From contig JASKMD010000018.1 of NCBI GenBank assembly GCA_030144725.1, positions 2,434,321 to 2,498,320 on the forward strand: a stretch of DNA of 64,000 nt, given 5' to 3'. Made by a program: the position numbers and the translations under genes. The stretch is from Haematococcus lacustris (lineage: Eukaryota; Chlorophyta; Chlorophyceae; Chlamydomonadales; Haematococcaceae). Of the stretch, positions 12,001 to 24,000 are shown one piece after another. The notes beneath the pieces are model-generated. The model did not search any database. It was not told the origin of the DNA and saw nothing but the letters and a program-made list of their open reading frames with translations. Positions within the stretch are counted from its first letter, which is position 1; every line of letters begins with the position of its first letter.

Positions 12001-15000
12001 ACTCTTGCGCAGCAGGCCGCGAACACTGGCCTCCTGGGGCTCGTTGAACAGGTCTGCCAGCTGACCGTTATGGTGCAGCAAGCTGCTCACGTTGCGCGTC
12101 ACCAGGCTGTCGCTAGAGCAGCCCAGCACTAGGCCTGGACGCAGCATAGGCGCCACAAGTGCAGCTCGATGATGATGCCCGGTGTTAGCTCCAGTCCTTG
12201 ATGTCGGCTTCATTCAGTCCAGGTCCTCTGTTCAGGAGCTAGCCAGCAGCTAAGGGCACCGTGGATTACTCCGTCACCGTAAATCACAATGTAGAAATGA
12301 CCCTAAGTTGCTTGGAGAAGTCGCAAACTTATCAAGCATAGCACGTAGTGGCGCAATGACTCTGGAGAAGCAGGTGAGGTGAGGGTTGAGGTGCTGCTGG
12401 AGCAGCCAAGCACCATGTTTCGATCTATGTAATGGACGAGCATCGAGTGATGGCAGGCAGTAGGAGGGCGGTGAGCAAGCAGGCAGCAGCGGGACAAGCA
12501 GGCGGGCCAGGCATGATAGGGCAGACTCACCTGGGGGGCACAGCTTGTTTATGTTGGCATTGCAGATCTTGCCACTGGGCTGAACCTCCAGCAGGCTTGA
12601 CAGCAGGTCAGCCCGCCACAGGTGCAGCTCGATGATGATGCCGGTCTGTGCCATCGCAGGCAAAGCAGGCAGCATGACGCACCCTGAAAAGAACTCCCTC
12701 ATAGACCAGCCAAGTTCTGGCCATGCATGCGAATGCGCCTCACTGCTGACATTGCTGCACCACAGCTCCTCAGCCAGACCACCACACGCACCCGCCGAAT
12801 CTCAGACGCTTGGCGGCGCGGCTTCTTGTGGTGGGAGGCCGGCTTTACAGCATCTGCCGCTGAAGGGTCCAGGCTGGCTGCACCTGGGCTAGGCCCATGG
12901 TCACCATGGTCTGTGGCAGTGAGGTCTGTGATGATGATGTCATCGCCTGTGTTAGGCGCACACACGTGGTGATCCTTGGGAGTCCTGGGAGCAGCGAGCC
13001 TAACAGCTTTGCACCAGTCTTGCTCACCTTCTGGGACCCTCTCAAGGGCGGGTGTGGCCCCTGGCAGTGAGGTGGCCCTTTCGCCGCCTGCCCCTACTGA
13101 CTCCTGTCGCGGCAGTGTGGTGTTGCGCTTCATGGAGGGTGCTGATGGAAGCGCAGGGGGGGCGTCTTGGCGGTCGAGAGAGGACGGGCGCAGTGGGTTT
13201 GACACGGTCAAGGAGCCGGCATCAGCCACAAGGACCTGCGCCACAGCAGCCAGGGCAGCAGACTTATAGATAGTGAGGCCACTGGTTTCTATGGCACATT
13301 ACACACGGACATTGGATGCCCAGCCCAGCACATCACATGCCCAGCCCAGCCTGGCGGGCTGTTCAAGGGGGCTATGCCAGGAAATGCACAAGGCCACCCT
13401 AATGGCCGTCCCACGCCCCCTGTGCACCGCCATCCCCTCACTCACTTGGCTTGCGCTGCGTACTGTCGACAATGTTGAGCTTGTCAAGCTATCAGTGGTC
13501 ATAGGTGGGGTGGGCATGAGTGGGGTGGGCGGGGCGGGGGTGTTGCTTACTCCTGCAGCAGGCCCGCCAACCAAGGGTCTGAGGGTAACGCCCAGTTTCA
13601 GCACCCCATGCACTGAGCCAACTCTGGCAGGTGGGGCGTGACCACGAGTGTGCAGGGGCAGACCGTGAAGCAGGTGGAGGCATGGGGTGAGGGGTTTGAG
13701 GGGCCAGGGCTGCAACCCACTGCACTGCACCAGGCCACAAGAACAGGCCCTCCTACTGTCTCCCTGCCACAGAACTTCACGACACATGACCTCTCATAGA
13801 TGGCTGTGGCTTTCCTCGGGACACAGCCCTAATGCCATCACCCTGCCACCGCTGGCTGCGGCTTACCTTGGCCAGCAAAGGGCACGCCCAGCTTGGCGCG
13901 AGCCCAGTCAGTGTTGTGGAGCAGCCCTGGGGCTCCACTCCTCTGCCCCTGCCACCCCTTCCCCGCAGCCACACCCCCATCCACTCCGCCAGCGCTTGAA
14001 ACAGCAGCCTGGGCAGAAGCCTTTGGCACAGCACCGCCCGCTTGACCCAGCTTCCACCCAGCCCCACCGCTGATCCACATCTTCTGCTGGCCAGGCGCCT
14101 GGGAGCCAGGGTTGGGAGCCAGGGGCGTGGCAGCAGGAGAGGAGATGCCAGCGAAGCTCACCAGCTGCCCCCCAGCAGCACCCGCCACGCCGCCAGAGCT
14201 TGACCAGCCAGGCGCCTGGGGGGGGGGAGCCTGGCCTGTGCCTGGCCCCCCGCTTGCAGCAAACCCTCCACCCAGTCCACCCATGAAGCCCCCTCCCAGG
14301 CCCCCTCCCAGGCCCCCTCCCAGGCCCCCTCCCAGGCCCCCTCCCAAGCCCCCTCCCAAGCCCCCTAAGCCACCAAGCCCTCCCAAGCCTCCCCCTGCCC
14401 CCAAGCTAGCTGCGGTGCCAGCCACAGGCAGCAGGACTTTGGTGAAGGCATGCGAAGAAGGGGTGACTCCAGTATGCGTGGCGACAGGGGGTGGGATGGG
14501 GGCAGCTGCTGCGCTGCGCTGGGGCTCCTGGTCCTCCATGAGGGAGCCTGCGGTCACACCACCTCACCCGCCTTCAGCCATGATGCAACATACCCATGCC
14601 ATGTAAGCCATGTTTGCAGCAGCCACAAGCAGTGAGGCCCTGGCCCAGAAGTGTGTGGGGGGCCTACTCCACCTCCACTCCGATGTGTGATTGTGACGTG
14701 CTGCCTACCCCTTGTACCCTGGCACCCCCCCCCCTGGCAAGGCCCCCCCTGTAAAGCCAGCCCCCTCCGCAAGGGCACCCTGGCAAGGCTGTGGAGCAGG
14801 AACTCACACTGCATGACATCTCCGCCAGCAAAGAGCTGTGAGGTGCCCCGCTGCAGCTGCGTGGCTGAGCTGCTTGACGGTGAAGGGCCCTGCCCAGGCA
14901 GCGACAGCAGCTGGCTGCCGGGCACCACATGCACAGCCGCGGCCATGACAGCAGGGCGCACCTGCACAGCGCCAACAGCAGCACTGCACACACCTGGCAG

Positions 15001-18000
15001 CAGGCCACCCAGGACCACCATTACGCCCGCCAGCAGGCCCGCACGCAGGGGCACAGTCAACAGGGCGCAGCGTCACTGCCAGGCCTGCATATCCGCCTGG
15101 ATGCCGTCCTGGTGCTGGCCTGGGTCCTGTCTTGCCACAGGCTTGGGTGCGACCCTGCCTGCCTGACAGCCTCTTAGGGGTTGTGGTCACTGCAGGGTGG
15201 TGTACCCTGTCCTGACATGGGCAGCCTACGTTCATAGTGTAATAAACACATAGATATATCATGTCAGTCGTAGTAAGTGAGAGCTGGCAACAGGGTATGG
15301 CCCCTGCACTAACTCGCATCCCATCAGGTGTGAGCAGCCTTCCCCATCCCTCACCTTCTTGGTGGCCAGCATGCTTTGCCCAATCTCGCCCAAGGCCTCC
15401 CTGTCAATGCTGGGGTCCAGGGGCACCACCACGCCCACTCGCCACCTGGAGGACGAGGAGGAGGTCGAGTGAGAGGGGGGGCAGGAGCAGGGGGGGCAGC
15501 GGGAGCAGGGAGGGGGAGCAGGGAGGGGGGGCAGCGGGAGCAGGGAGGGGGAGCAGGGGGAGCAGGGAGGGGGAGCAAGGGGAGCAGCGGGAGCAGGGAG
15601 GGGGAGCAGCGGGGGCAGGGAGGGGGAGCAGGGGGAGCAGCGGGGGCAGCGGGAGCAGGGGGAGCAGCGGGGGCAGCGGGAGCAGGGGGAGCAGGGGGTG
15701 CAGCACATCGTGCAGCCAGCAGCGGTCCATCCAGGCACTGGTCTGGCTACACACTCTCGTTTGGGGCCGGTCTAGTTTGAGTACTCAGTTAAGTACGGTT
15801 CCAGCTAGGGTTGGGGCCGGTGAGTCAAGCAGCATTCAGTCAGTCTGACTTGGAGCCGGTCTAGATGCAGGTGAAGACTGCAAACTTGGGGGCTTGGGGC
15901 AGGCAAACAGGGCTCAGCGAGCATCTTGGCAACACTGCCCTGCTGCATCCTGATGACGCCGGTCCTCCCGTGCCCCTATCCATGGCCACCCGCCATCAAC
16001 TTTCTAGGCTTATTCACCTGCCAGGGTCAGCCCTCAGCAAGGGGCAGGGTAGGCTAACAGCCCTCATGCAGCAGCCGGACAGTCTGCTTGCAATTGAGCT
16101 GCGGTGCTTCAGCAATGCGCCGTGTCCCTGCATGTGAGACCCATGACAGGGCTGTGCCACTACACTCCTCTGCCACCCACGAGGTGCCGGGATGCTGCGA
16201 TGCCCGCTTGGCCAGCGCCACCATCACACGGGCTGTCTCCTGCTCATCCTCTTCCTCTTGCTCCTCATCCAAGCCACTGAGCTGGAAAGCATCCTGCTGG
16301 GCGCCCTGCTCTTCCAGCTCTGACAGGACAACTCGACAGAGAGCAGGGGTCAGGAGGGGAGCAACGGGCGGGTCAACAGAGGGGCAGAGAGCAGGGGTCA
16401 GCAGGGGGTCAGGGAGGTGGGCAGCAGGGGCCAGGGGTAATGGAAGGCCAGCAAGATGGCAGGGAGCACGGCACTGCTTAGTGGCCAGGTCAGGCCATAA
16501 AGGCACATGACAGGCAAAGCTGCGGGCTAGGAGTGCCACAGGTGCTTCACACTAAGGGGTCCAAGGCACGCACACAGCGACAGGGTCCCTGGCCCCCTCC
16601 TGCCCAGCCGCGCAGCCTGGCTGCCCGCTGCAGTGCCCAGCTCTGCTCAGGTCCAGGCAGCTGTGCTCACCGTCAGGCTCTGGAGCCAGGCAGTCGATGA
16701 AGGTGGTCACGCTCTTGCCCACCAGCTGCTGCGGGTCAAAGCCAAACAGGCTGCTGCTGGCGCTGCCCACCCGCGTGACCTTGCCCATGTAGTCCACCAG
16801 CAGGGTCAGGCGCCGGTCGTCCAGGGCCTGCTGCAGGCTGACCTGCTCCATGCCCACCACATACAGCGTGTTGTTCGCCTTGGGATCCTCCTTCTTGCGC
16901 AGGCTCCTGCACGCTGGGCAGCAGGCAGGCACCACTTAGCCGCAGCAACCGGTAGGGCCTCCACCTGACAGGGAGGGATGACAGGGCCAGGGGCTGTGGC
17001 CCCCCACAACAGCAGCACGCAATGGCTTGCAGCAGTCACCCAGCCAAGTGAGGCTGAGCAGGACCCACACTGCCACACAGCTGCAATGCTGTGGGCGCTG
17101 CTGGGCTGGTGGTGGGCCAGTCAGGGTAGTGCTTTGAGCGCAAGCCAGTGGGCTGGTGAGGAGCACTAGCCCAGCAACAGGTGTCACTCAGCACTAGGGC
17201 ATGGGTCATGCAACGTCACCATCACTGCCAAGGGTTGTGCAACTGCCTCGCAGACCCCTTTGCACTCAGGCACCCCTTGCTGCCCTAGCCTGCCCCGCAC
17301 CACACACCTGACCGCCACCCTGCAGCCAGGGGAGGGCGAGGCAACCAGGCACTTGAACACACACACACCAGCACACACACCACACCACCACCCCAGGCCA
17401 TGGACCACACCCAAACAAGGGAGGGTTTGGGCTACAATAGTCTGGGTGCAGACACTGAACATGGCATGGAGGCGAATGAGATGACATGCTGCACTGCACA
17501 CGCGGCATAGTGGTGGGACTGAGCACTTGAAACATTCATTCATTACCATGACCTGGAATCTTTCATGCATCACTATACACCCCCCCATGCACACACACCA
17601 CGCAACAATTCAGTCCAACACAGCGTACACGCCCAGGGATGGGTTGTGAGTCTGGCAGGCCCTGCTGCTCACCTTAGGCGGAAGGGCAAGTGCATGGGGC
17701 CGTCAATGCCCATGGCCTGCAGCATCATGGCCACTCCAGACCTGCAGCTGTGGCGGGGCACCTGCAGCAGCGGGCCAGCAGCTCATGTTGCCCTTGCTGG
17801 GCACACTGCTGCATTGCTGCCAGAGGGCTGCGCTGCTCACAGCCTGAGCTGTCAGGGGCTGCTCACCTGGGGGGGCAGGGGGGCGGCCAGCCAGGAGCGG
17901 TGCAGGTGGATGTAGGGCTCAGGCAGCAGCGCCTCCAGGGCATTGGGGTTGCCGTTGGCATGCAGCTGGTGCACGCTCTTGCCCAGCACTGTGGCAAAGT

Positions 18001-21000
18001 CCTGCACACGCAGCAAACCGGGGCAGCCAGCGCAAGCTCATGGGTGCTCAGGCCGACCGAGTGAAGACAGGTGCATGCCCTGGCATCGCCTGGTGGCCTT
18101 GGCAAGCCATGGGCCCTGGCCGGCCCCTGCTGCCCCAGCTGCCCTCACCTGCGTGATGTGGTGCAGGCGGCCCTGCTTGTCCGTGACCACCATGAAGCGG
18201 CCTGCGCTGGAGGTGCGCCTGATGGACAGAACGTAGAACAGGTGCGTGCCCACACCGCCGTTCTTCACCTGCACCACAGCCAGGCACGTAACAGCGCAGG
18301 CAGTGTGACGCCAGCGGCCCAGCAGCAGCAGATCAGGGGCAGCAGGCAACAAATGGCTGCACCTCTATGCCAACTGGCAGGACGTCAGCGAACTTGTGGC
18401 GCACGTGCACATTGTCCAGCTTCCACACCGTCTGCAGGCTGGTGCCGCTGCCTGCTGTGGCCGGCTCTGCGCACAACAGCCAGTCACCAGCAGGCTGCTG
18501 GAGTCACTGGGGAGCGCTCAATGGCTGCTGGTGCTGTGGGGCTGACTGAGGCCAAGGACTGGGTGCAGGAGAGGTGAGGGCCAGTAGGGACCCTGCTGGT
18601 GCTGCACTGCAGATAGGGATGCACTCCACTCATGCTTGTGGCTGCCAGCATAAATTGCCTGACTTAGCTCAGGCTCAGGGGCAGCCCGTCAACTGTGACA
18701 CACCATTGCTCTCGTCCCGCCCTTGCTTGTGCCCGTGTAGTGCTTGCTGCTGGCCACTCTTTGCGGTTGGGGCTGCTGCTTTGGCCCCAGGTTTGGCCAA
18801 ACCGTTGGCTTGGAGGTGTGCGGTAAACATTGCATAGGCACTTGCGGCCTGTGCCTGCTTGGCTGCCTCCAGTGCGGCTTCACGCCGAGTGTTCTCATCT
18901 TTCATGACCTGGAACAGCCTGCAGGCAGCAGCAACCCTTGGTGTAGCCTTGAGCAGGAGAGCAGTGGGGTGTGGTGCTGAGCTGTGCTGTGCTGCGTGGC
19001 GTGGCTAATGTGGTGTGGTGTGGTGTGGTGTGGTGTGGTGTGGTGTGGTGTGGTGTGGTGTGGTGTGGTGTGGTGTGGTGTGGTGTGGTGTGGTGTGGTG
19101 TGGTGTGGTGTGGTGTGGTGTGGTGTGGTGTGGTGTGGTGTGGTGTGGTGTGGTGTGGTGTGGTGTGGTGTGGTGTGGTGTGGTGTGGTGTGGTGTGGTG
19201 TGGTGTGGTGTGGTGTGGTGTGGTGTGGTGTGGTGTGGTGTGGTGTGGTGTGGTGTGGTGTGGTGTGGTGTGGTGTGGTGTGGTGTGGTGTGGTGTGGTG
19301 TGGTGTGGTGTGGTGTGGTGTGGTGTGGTGTGGTGTGGTGTGGTGTGGTGTGGTGTGGTGTGGTGTGGTGTGGTGTGGTGTGGTGTGGTGTGGTGTGGTG
19401 TGGTGTGGTGTGGTGTGGTGTGGTGTGGTGTGGTGTGGTGTGGTGTGGTGTGGTGTGGTGTGGTGTGGTGTGTGGGGGGTGCCTTGACTTACTGACTCAT
19501 ACGGTTGTTTTCCACCACCAGTGAGTTGATGTACCCGCCCAGCAGGTCCTCTGGTCTGTGTCCAAACCAGTCGGTGAACACGGCGTCCACACTCAGCATG
19601 GCGCCATTGGACAGCACCCAGGCCATGGCGGTGTCAGGGGGCGAGGTCACCGCCTGCACCACAGCCCCAGCAGCAGCAGTAGGGTGAACAGGGGCGCCAG
19701 GCAGGGTCAGCCTTGGCGGCCAGCTGCCCCTTGCCCAGCCCTCCCAGTGCCTGAGCGCTGCTGGCGGCCTGCTGGTGTCAGGCTGGCAGCCAGCACCCAC
19801 CTCAACCACCCCCATGAAGATGGAGTCCTGGCCCATGCCCATGACCTTGCTGATGTGGATCAACACTCCAAACACGTAGCTGCAGGGCAGGGCAGCAGGG
19901 CAGCAGGGCAGCAGGCAGGGGTGGGGCTGCATGCTGGGCAGCAGGTGTGGGCAGGCAGTGGCTGCAGGTCTCATCAGGTTGCGAAGGGCCCTCACCGCTC
20001 CTTGTGCAGCCCCACAAACTCGCTCTCCTTGTCCAGGATCCAGCTCTTGCCTGCAGGGGGCAGCGCAGCCCCAGGCTCTCAGGGCAGGCCACAGCGCACA
20101 GCACAGCAGCAGCACCCCCTGCCCCACACCACCAGGTCCCTGGCAGGCCACCTGCACACCAGGCCTTTGGACTCTGCCCTGCTGCTGCAGCACCAGCCTG
20201 TGGCTGCCTACCTGTGGCGATGTAGTTGCGGATGTACTGGTCGTGGTGCTCCGCAAAGGGCGGGGGGATGATCAGGTTCACGTTGCGCCCTGCAGCCCCA
20301 GCAGACCTCACCAGCTGTGGCTCTGGCCCTGGCCAGCTGCTGCACCGACACCAGGCCCAGGCCACTGCCAGCACCACCAGCCCAACACTGACAAGGCTGT
20401 TGCTGGCCATGCCCCTGGCAGAGCTGGTGGCAGCAGGCCACGGGGGGCTGCACCTCACCTCGCAGCTCGTTCTTGGCGTAGCCAAACATGGTGTGCGCCA
20501 CCTGGTTGGCAGCCTGGACAATGCACTGCGCGTCCATCACAATCACGGCCTTGCCTGCAGGTCAGGGGCAAGGCAGGCACGCTCACAGTCCCAGGCCCGC
20601 TGCAGCCTGCTCACCAGGCCCTACAGCCCAGTGATCAGGGAGGCCAGCTTGGCGCCAGTGTGCATGCGGCAGTCACCTGGATCCACGCCCTTCATGTGCT
20701 GCACCCAAGCAGGCTGGTTCTCGTCCCCATTGTTGCCACCCATGTCGCTGAATATGTTGTCCTTGCGCTCATCCTCAATCTGTCATACCCAGCAGAGAGT
20801 GGCAGGCAGGCACAAGGGATCAAGGCATGAGCTGACTGGCACTGCTGGGCTGACACTAAATGCTCTTCCTCTGCACTGACTGGTCATCTAATCATGATCA
20901 TGGTCGTGGTCATGGGCATGTCACGTCACATCATGTCATGTCAGGTGAGGCGATGCGTAAGGGGCTAGGCGGGAGGGGTGAGGCAAGGCGAGGCAAGGCC

Positions 21001-24000
21001 AGGTCATAGGCAGGCATCAGCAGAGTCGATCAAGCCCCCCTGCGCAGATATCAGTGTTAAGGATCATAACAAGAGGCGGCAGCATGGGTAGCAGCAGCAG
21101 CCCACCAGTTGCAGCCTCCGTGCCTCTGCTGTCCATTTGGCAGCTCCCCCTGGAGCAGCAGCGGCAGCATTGCGGCAGCACTTATTGTAAGGGTGGCCAG
21201 CGTGCTTCAGTGGGATCCTTGTGCCCAGTGGCATGTATGCATGTGCATCGCTGCTTCCACTGTGATGTTACAAACCACCATGTGTGCACCAGTGTCCAAG
21301 ATCCATTTTCATTTATCGCAGGTCAAAGATCGTCTTTCATAGCGCGATGCACGGTAGTGCAGTTCGCAAGGGGACCATTTCATAGTGTCAAAGGAGCTCT
21401 AAACCCTGGCATTTCATAGCGAACGCTATACATTGACCTACAGAATTGAACACTGATTTGCACAGCCATGTGTGCACAGCCATTGCCTGCAGGGCCAGCT
21501 ACTGATGGAGCAGTCAAGGGCGGGAGGGTTGGGCTTGATGCTGGATGGTAGGGGAGGGGGTGTTGTGGAGAGGCAGAGGCCAGAGCTAAGGGGGCAAGAT
21601 ACGATATGTTGGAAGGAGTCAGCAAAGGCAGGGCAGCGAAGAATTAGATGAGCGGGGAGGTAGGGAGGGGCTATGGAGGGGGGAAGGCAGGGCTGGGCAA
21701 CCAAGGTGTGTGCCTCACATGGGTCGTGCTTGATGTGCTCCAAGAATTTGGCGTAAAGGCGCAGCAGCTTCACGTTAGTGCTGGCACCCGCAAGCTGGCT
21801 GCGGTACAGCTGCTCAGCTGCACAACACAGCAGGTCAGCAGCAGGCCAGGCTGAGGGGGTGACCTGGAGCAGAGGGACACTGCGCATGCCAGGCCATGCA
21901 GCTGGTGCCAGAGGCTGCAGGCAGTGAGGGGCGCAGCGCTTGCCTGCCTTGACCTTGAGGTCCACCAGCTCCAGGGCATCCCTCAGCTTTGACATCTCAA
22001 TGCTGGTGTGCAGCAGGCACTGCCAGAAGGAGCGCTGCAAAGCTCAGGGCACAGGGTGCAGGGTACAAGGATTAAGGCAAAGGGTTCAGGGACAAATGCG
22101 GGAAGAGACAAGGCAAATGACATGGGTCCAGCAGCACCCTGGCACCCACCATGGCTAGCAGCGCGTCCTTGTGCAGCCTGAGAGCCATGCGGTACTTGCG
22201 CTGCTGCTCCACGTAGTTCACCTTCAGAAGGAGGGCAAGCAGTGCGGTGGCAGCAGGCTGCCCACTGTCCCAGTGCCAGACAACCACAAGCACAAGGCAG
22301 GTGATCGGAACTCGTATGGTTAGCATAGAGCTCCTGACACCAGCCTGGCCTCAACCCTGCTAGTCTGCCAGCGCTCAGGTACTGACCCTGAGACTGCTGC
22401 CCGGCCTGCACTGCTGGCTGCTGGACCCTCATGCGCCCAGCCACCCACCAGGTCCCCCGCCTTCTGCGTGTGCTGCTGCTCCCTGATGAAGATGGCAAAG
22501 CGGTCCAGCAGCCCCGGCTTGTTCTTCTTGGCTGCCTGCTCAGGGCCATCAGGACCAGTGGCCCGGTCAGGCGCAGCGGGACCCAGGCAGCAGGGCAGCT
22601 GAGGGGCGGGCATGATGGTGGCCGGTGCATGGTGCATGGTGAGGGGCTGTGGCAGGACCCAGTGGGGCAGAGGGCGGGGCTGCTGCCGGGCACTGCTGCT
22701 GCTATCCTGGCCTTCAGGCGCCCTGTCCCTTGCTAGACTGCCCAGCCCTGCCTGTGTGGGTGCGCACCTGCAGCTGGCTGTAGCCAGTCTGGAAGCTGCT
22801 CTGGACCTCAATGAGGAAGGAGGCGTACAGCACGATCATGAAGGTGCTCTTGGGCAGCTGTGCCACGCCCGCCTTGATGATCTGCTCCGCCAGCGACACA
22901 TGGCCAGGCTCCAGGGTGTCCAGGTCTACCCACTGCCGGCAGCAGCGCGCAGCCACCTCCACCTGCGGCACCAACAGCAGCAGTAGCGAGGGCAGCGTGT
23001 GGGGCACCAGCAGTGGCAGCACTGGAGAGCAGGACAGGGAAGGGGGCAGGGGGCAGCAGGAGATGGGTGCTGGTGGGAGGGGAGGCCTGATGGTGGGTTG
23101 CAGGAGCCACACCTGGCGGGCGTCAGTGAAGCGGTGGATGAACTTTGGCTTGGTGCCAGGGCGGGCGGTCTGGAAGCGCTTGACCACAGTGACCCGGTAG
23201 AACCTGCAGCAGGCCAGGCAGCGGCCAGGGCACGGCTGCAGCGCACACACCTCACCCACTGCACCAGCGCCCCAGTGCCTCTGCTGCTGTCGCCAGTGCC
23301 GCTGATGCTCCCATGCATTGCACTGGAGCTGCAGCGGGCCAGGCTGGTGGTGGGCAGCTGACCTGAGGTGCAGCCAGGAGGCCAGGCCGCCTAGCAGGGC
23401 CGCGGGGGCCATGCCGGCCCACATGGTCAGGGTGGCCTGAGGGGCAGCACAGCAGCACAACACAGCAGCACAATGCAGCCACGCGTGGTGCTGCACCAGG
23501 CAGGCAGCAGCTCTGCCCGGCTACCCAAGGCCAGCAGACCTACCATAGGCCGAGCTGCAGGGAAGCTGGCATGCAGCTGGGTGCAGTCAGCAGGCTGGGT
23601 GGCCCCTGCCAGCTGCTGCCCTGGCCCTGCACCCACCCGCTTGCGGTAGTCCAGCACTGCCAGCAGGTCGCCTGAGTCCACAGCCGGGTGGTACACCACA
23701 AACACCAGCACAATGCTGCAGTAGAACACGCAGCTCAGGCTGGCCACACGCACGTGGTTGGTCCACGCACACATATGCGGCAGCTGCGGGGCAAGGGCAC
23801 CAGCAGGCAGCAGAGGGTGGGGAGGAGGCGCACCGCATCCCTGCCTGCTCAGGAGGGCAGGCTGAGGGGGCAAAGGCTGGGCATGGTGCGCTGGCAGGCG
23901 GGCAGCTCACCCATCGCAGGTACAGTGCCACCAGCAGCAGGCTGCAGGCGCCCAGGCCCACGCAGAGCCACTTGTAGTTGGTGACAAACACGCACAGCGC

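Larger units (their letters stand above)
10867..12645 (-). other. Left gene module 6: fifth PAS-like domain (four exons)
   Basis: Exons: 12645-12531, 12134-12003, 11384-11271, 10949-10867. The peptide includes IIIELHLWRADLLSSLLEV, VLGCSSDSLVTRNVSSLL and NFYVLMHPHSPSCGRPDF, matching right-gene exons 33-35. The right gene encodes the last two exons as one (41280-41482), so the left gene has an extra intron (11270-10950). Between the first two exons lies a decayed second copy of the exon pair. Confidence 0.65.
12792..16319 (-). other. Left gene module 5: acidic and Gly/Pro-rich linker (exons 28-33)
   Basis: Exons: 16319-16181, 15445-15355, 14961-14808, 14547-13867, 13552-13446, 13235-12792. Exon 28 is acidic (DEEQEEEDEQETA). 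Exon 29 encodes VGVVVPLDPSIDREALGEIG, conserved in the right copy. Exon 31 holds a tandem GGLGG array at 14280-14400. Exon 33 ends in a basic patch (HHKKPRRQ). The right copy has a similar but strongly diverged linker with its own Gly-rich array. Confidence 0.65.

Noticed and set aside
18971..19524. Open frames of about 170 codons (CGVVW repeats)
   Set aside because: Artefact of the TGTGG array within intron 21 of the left gene.
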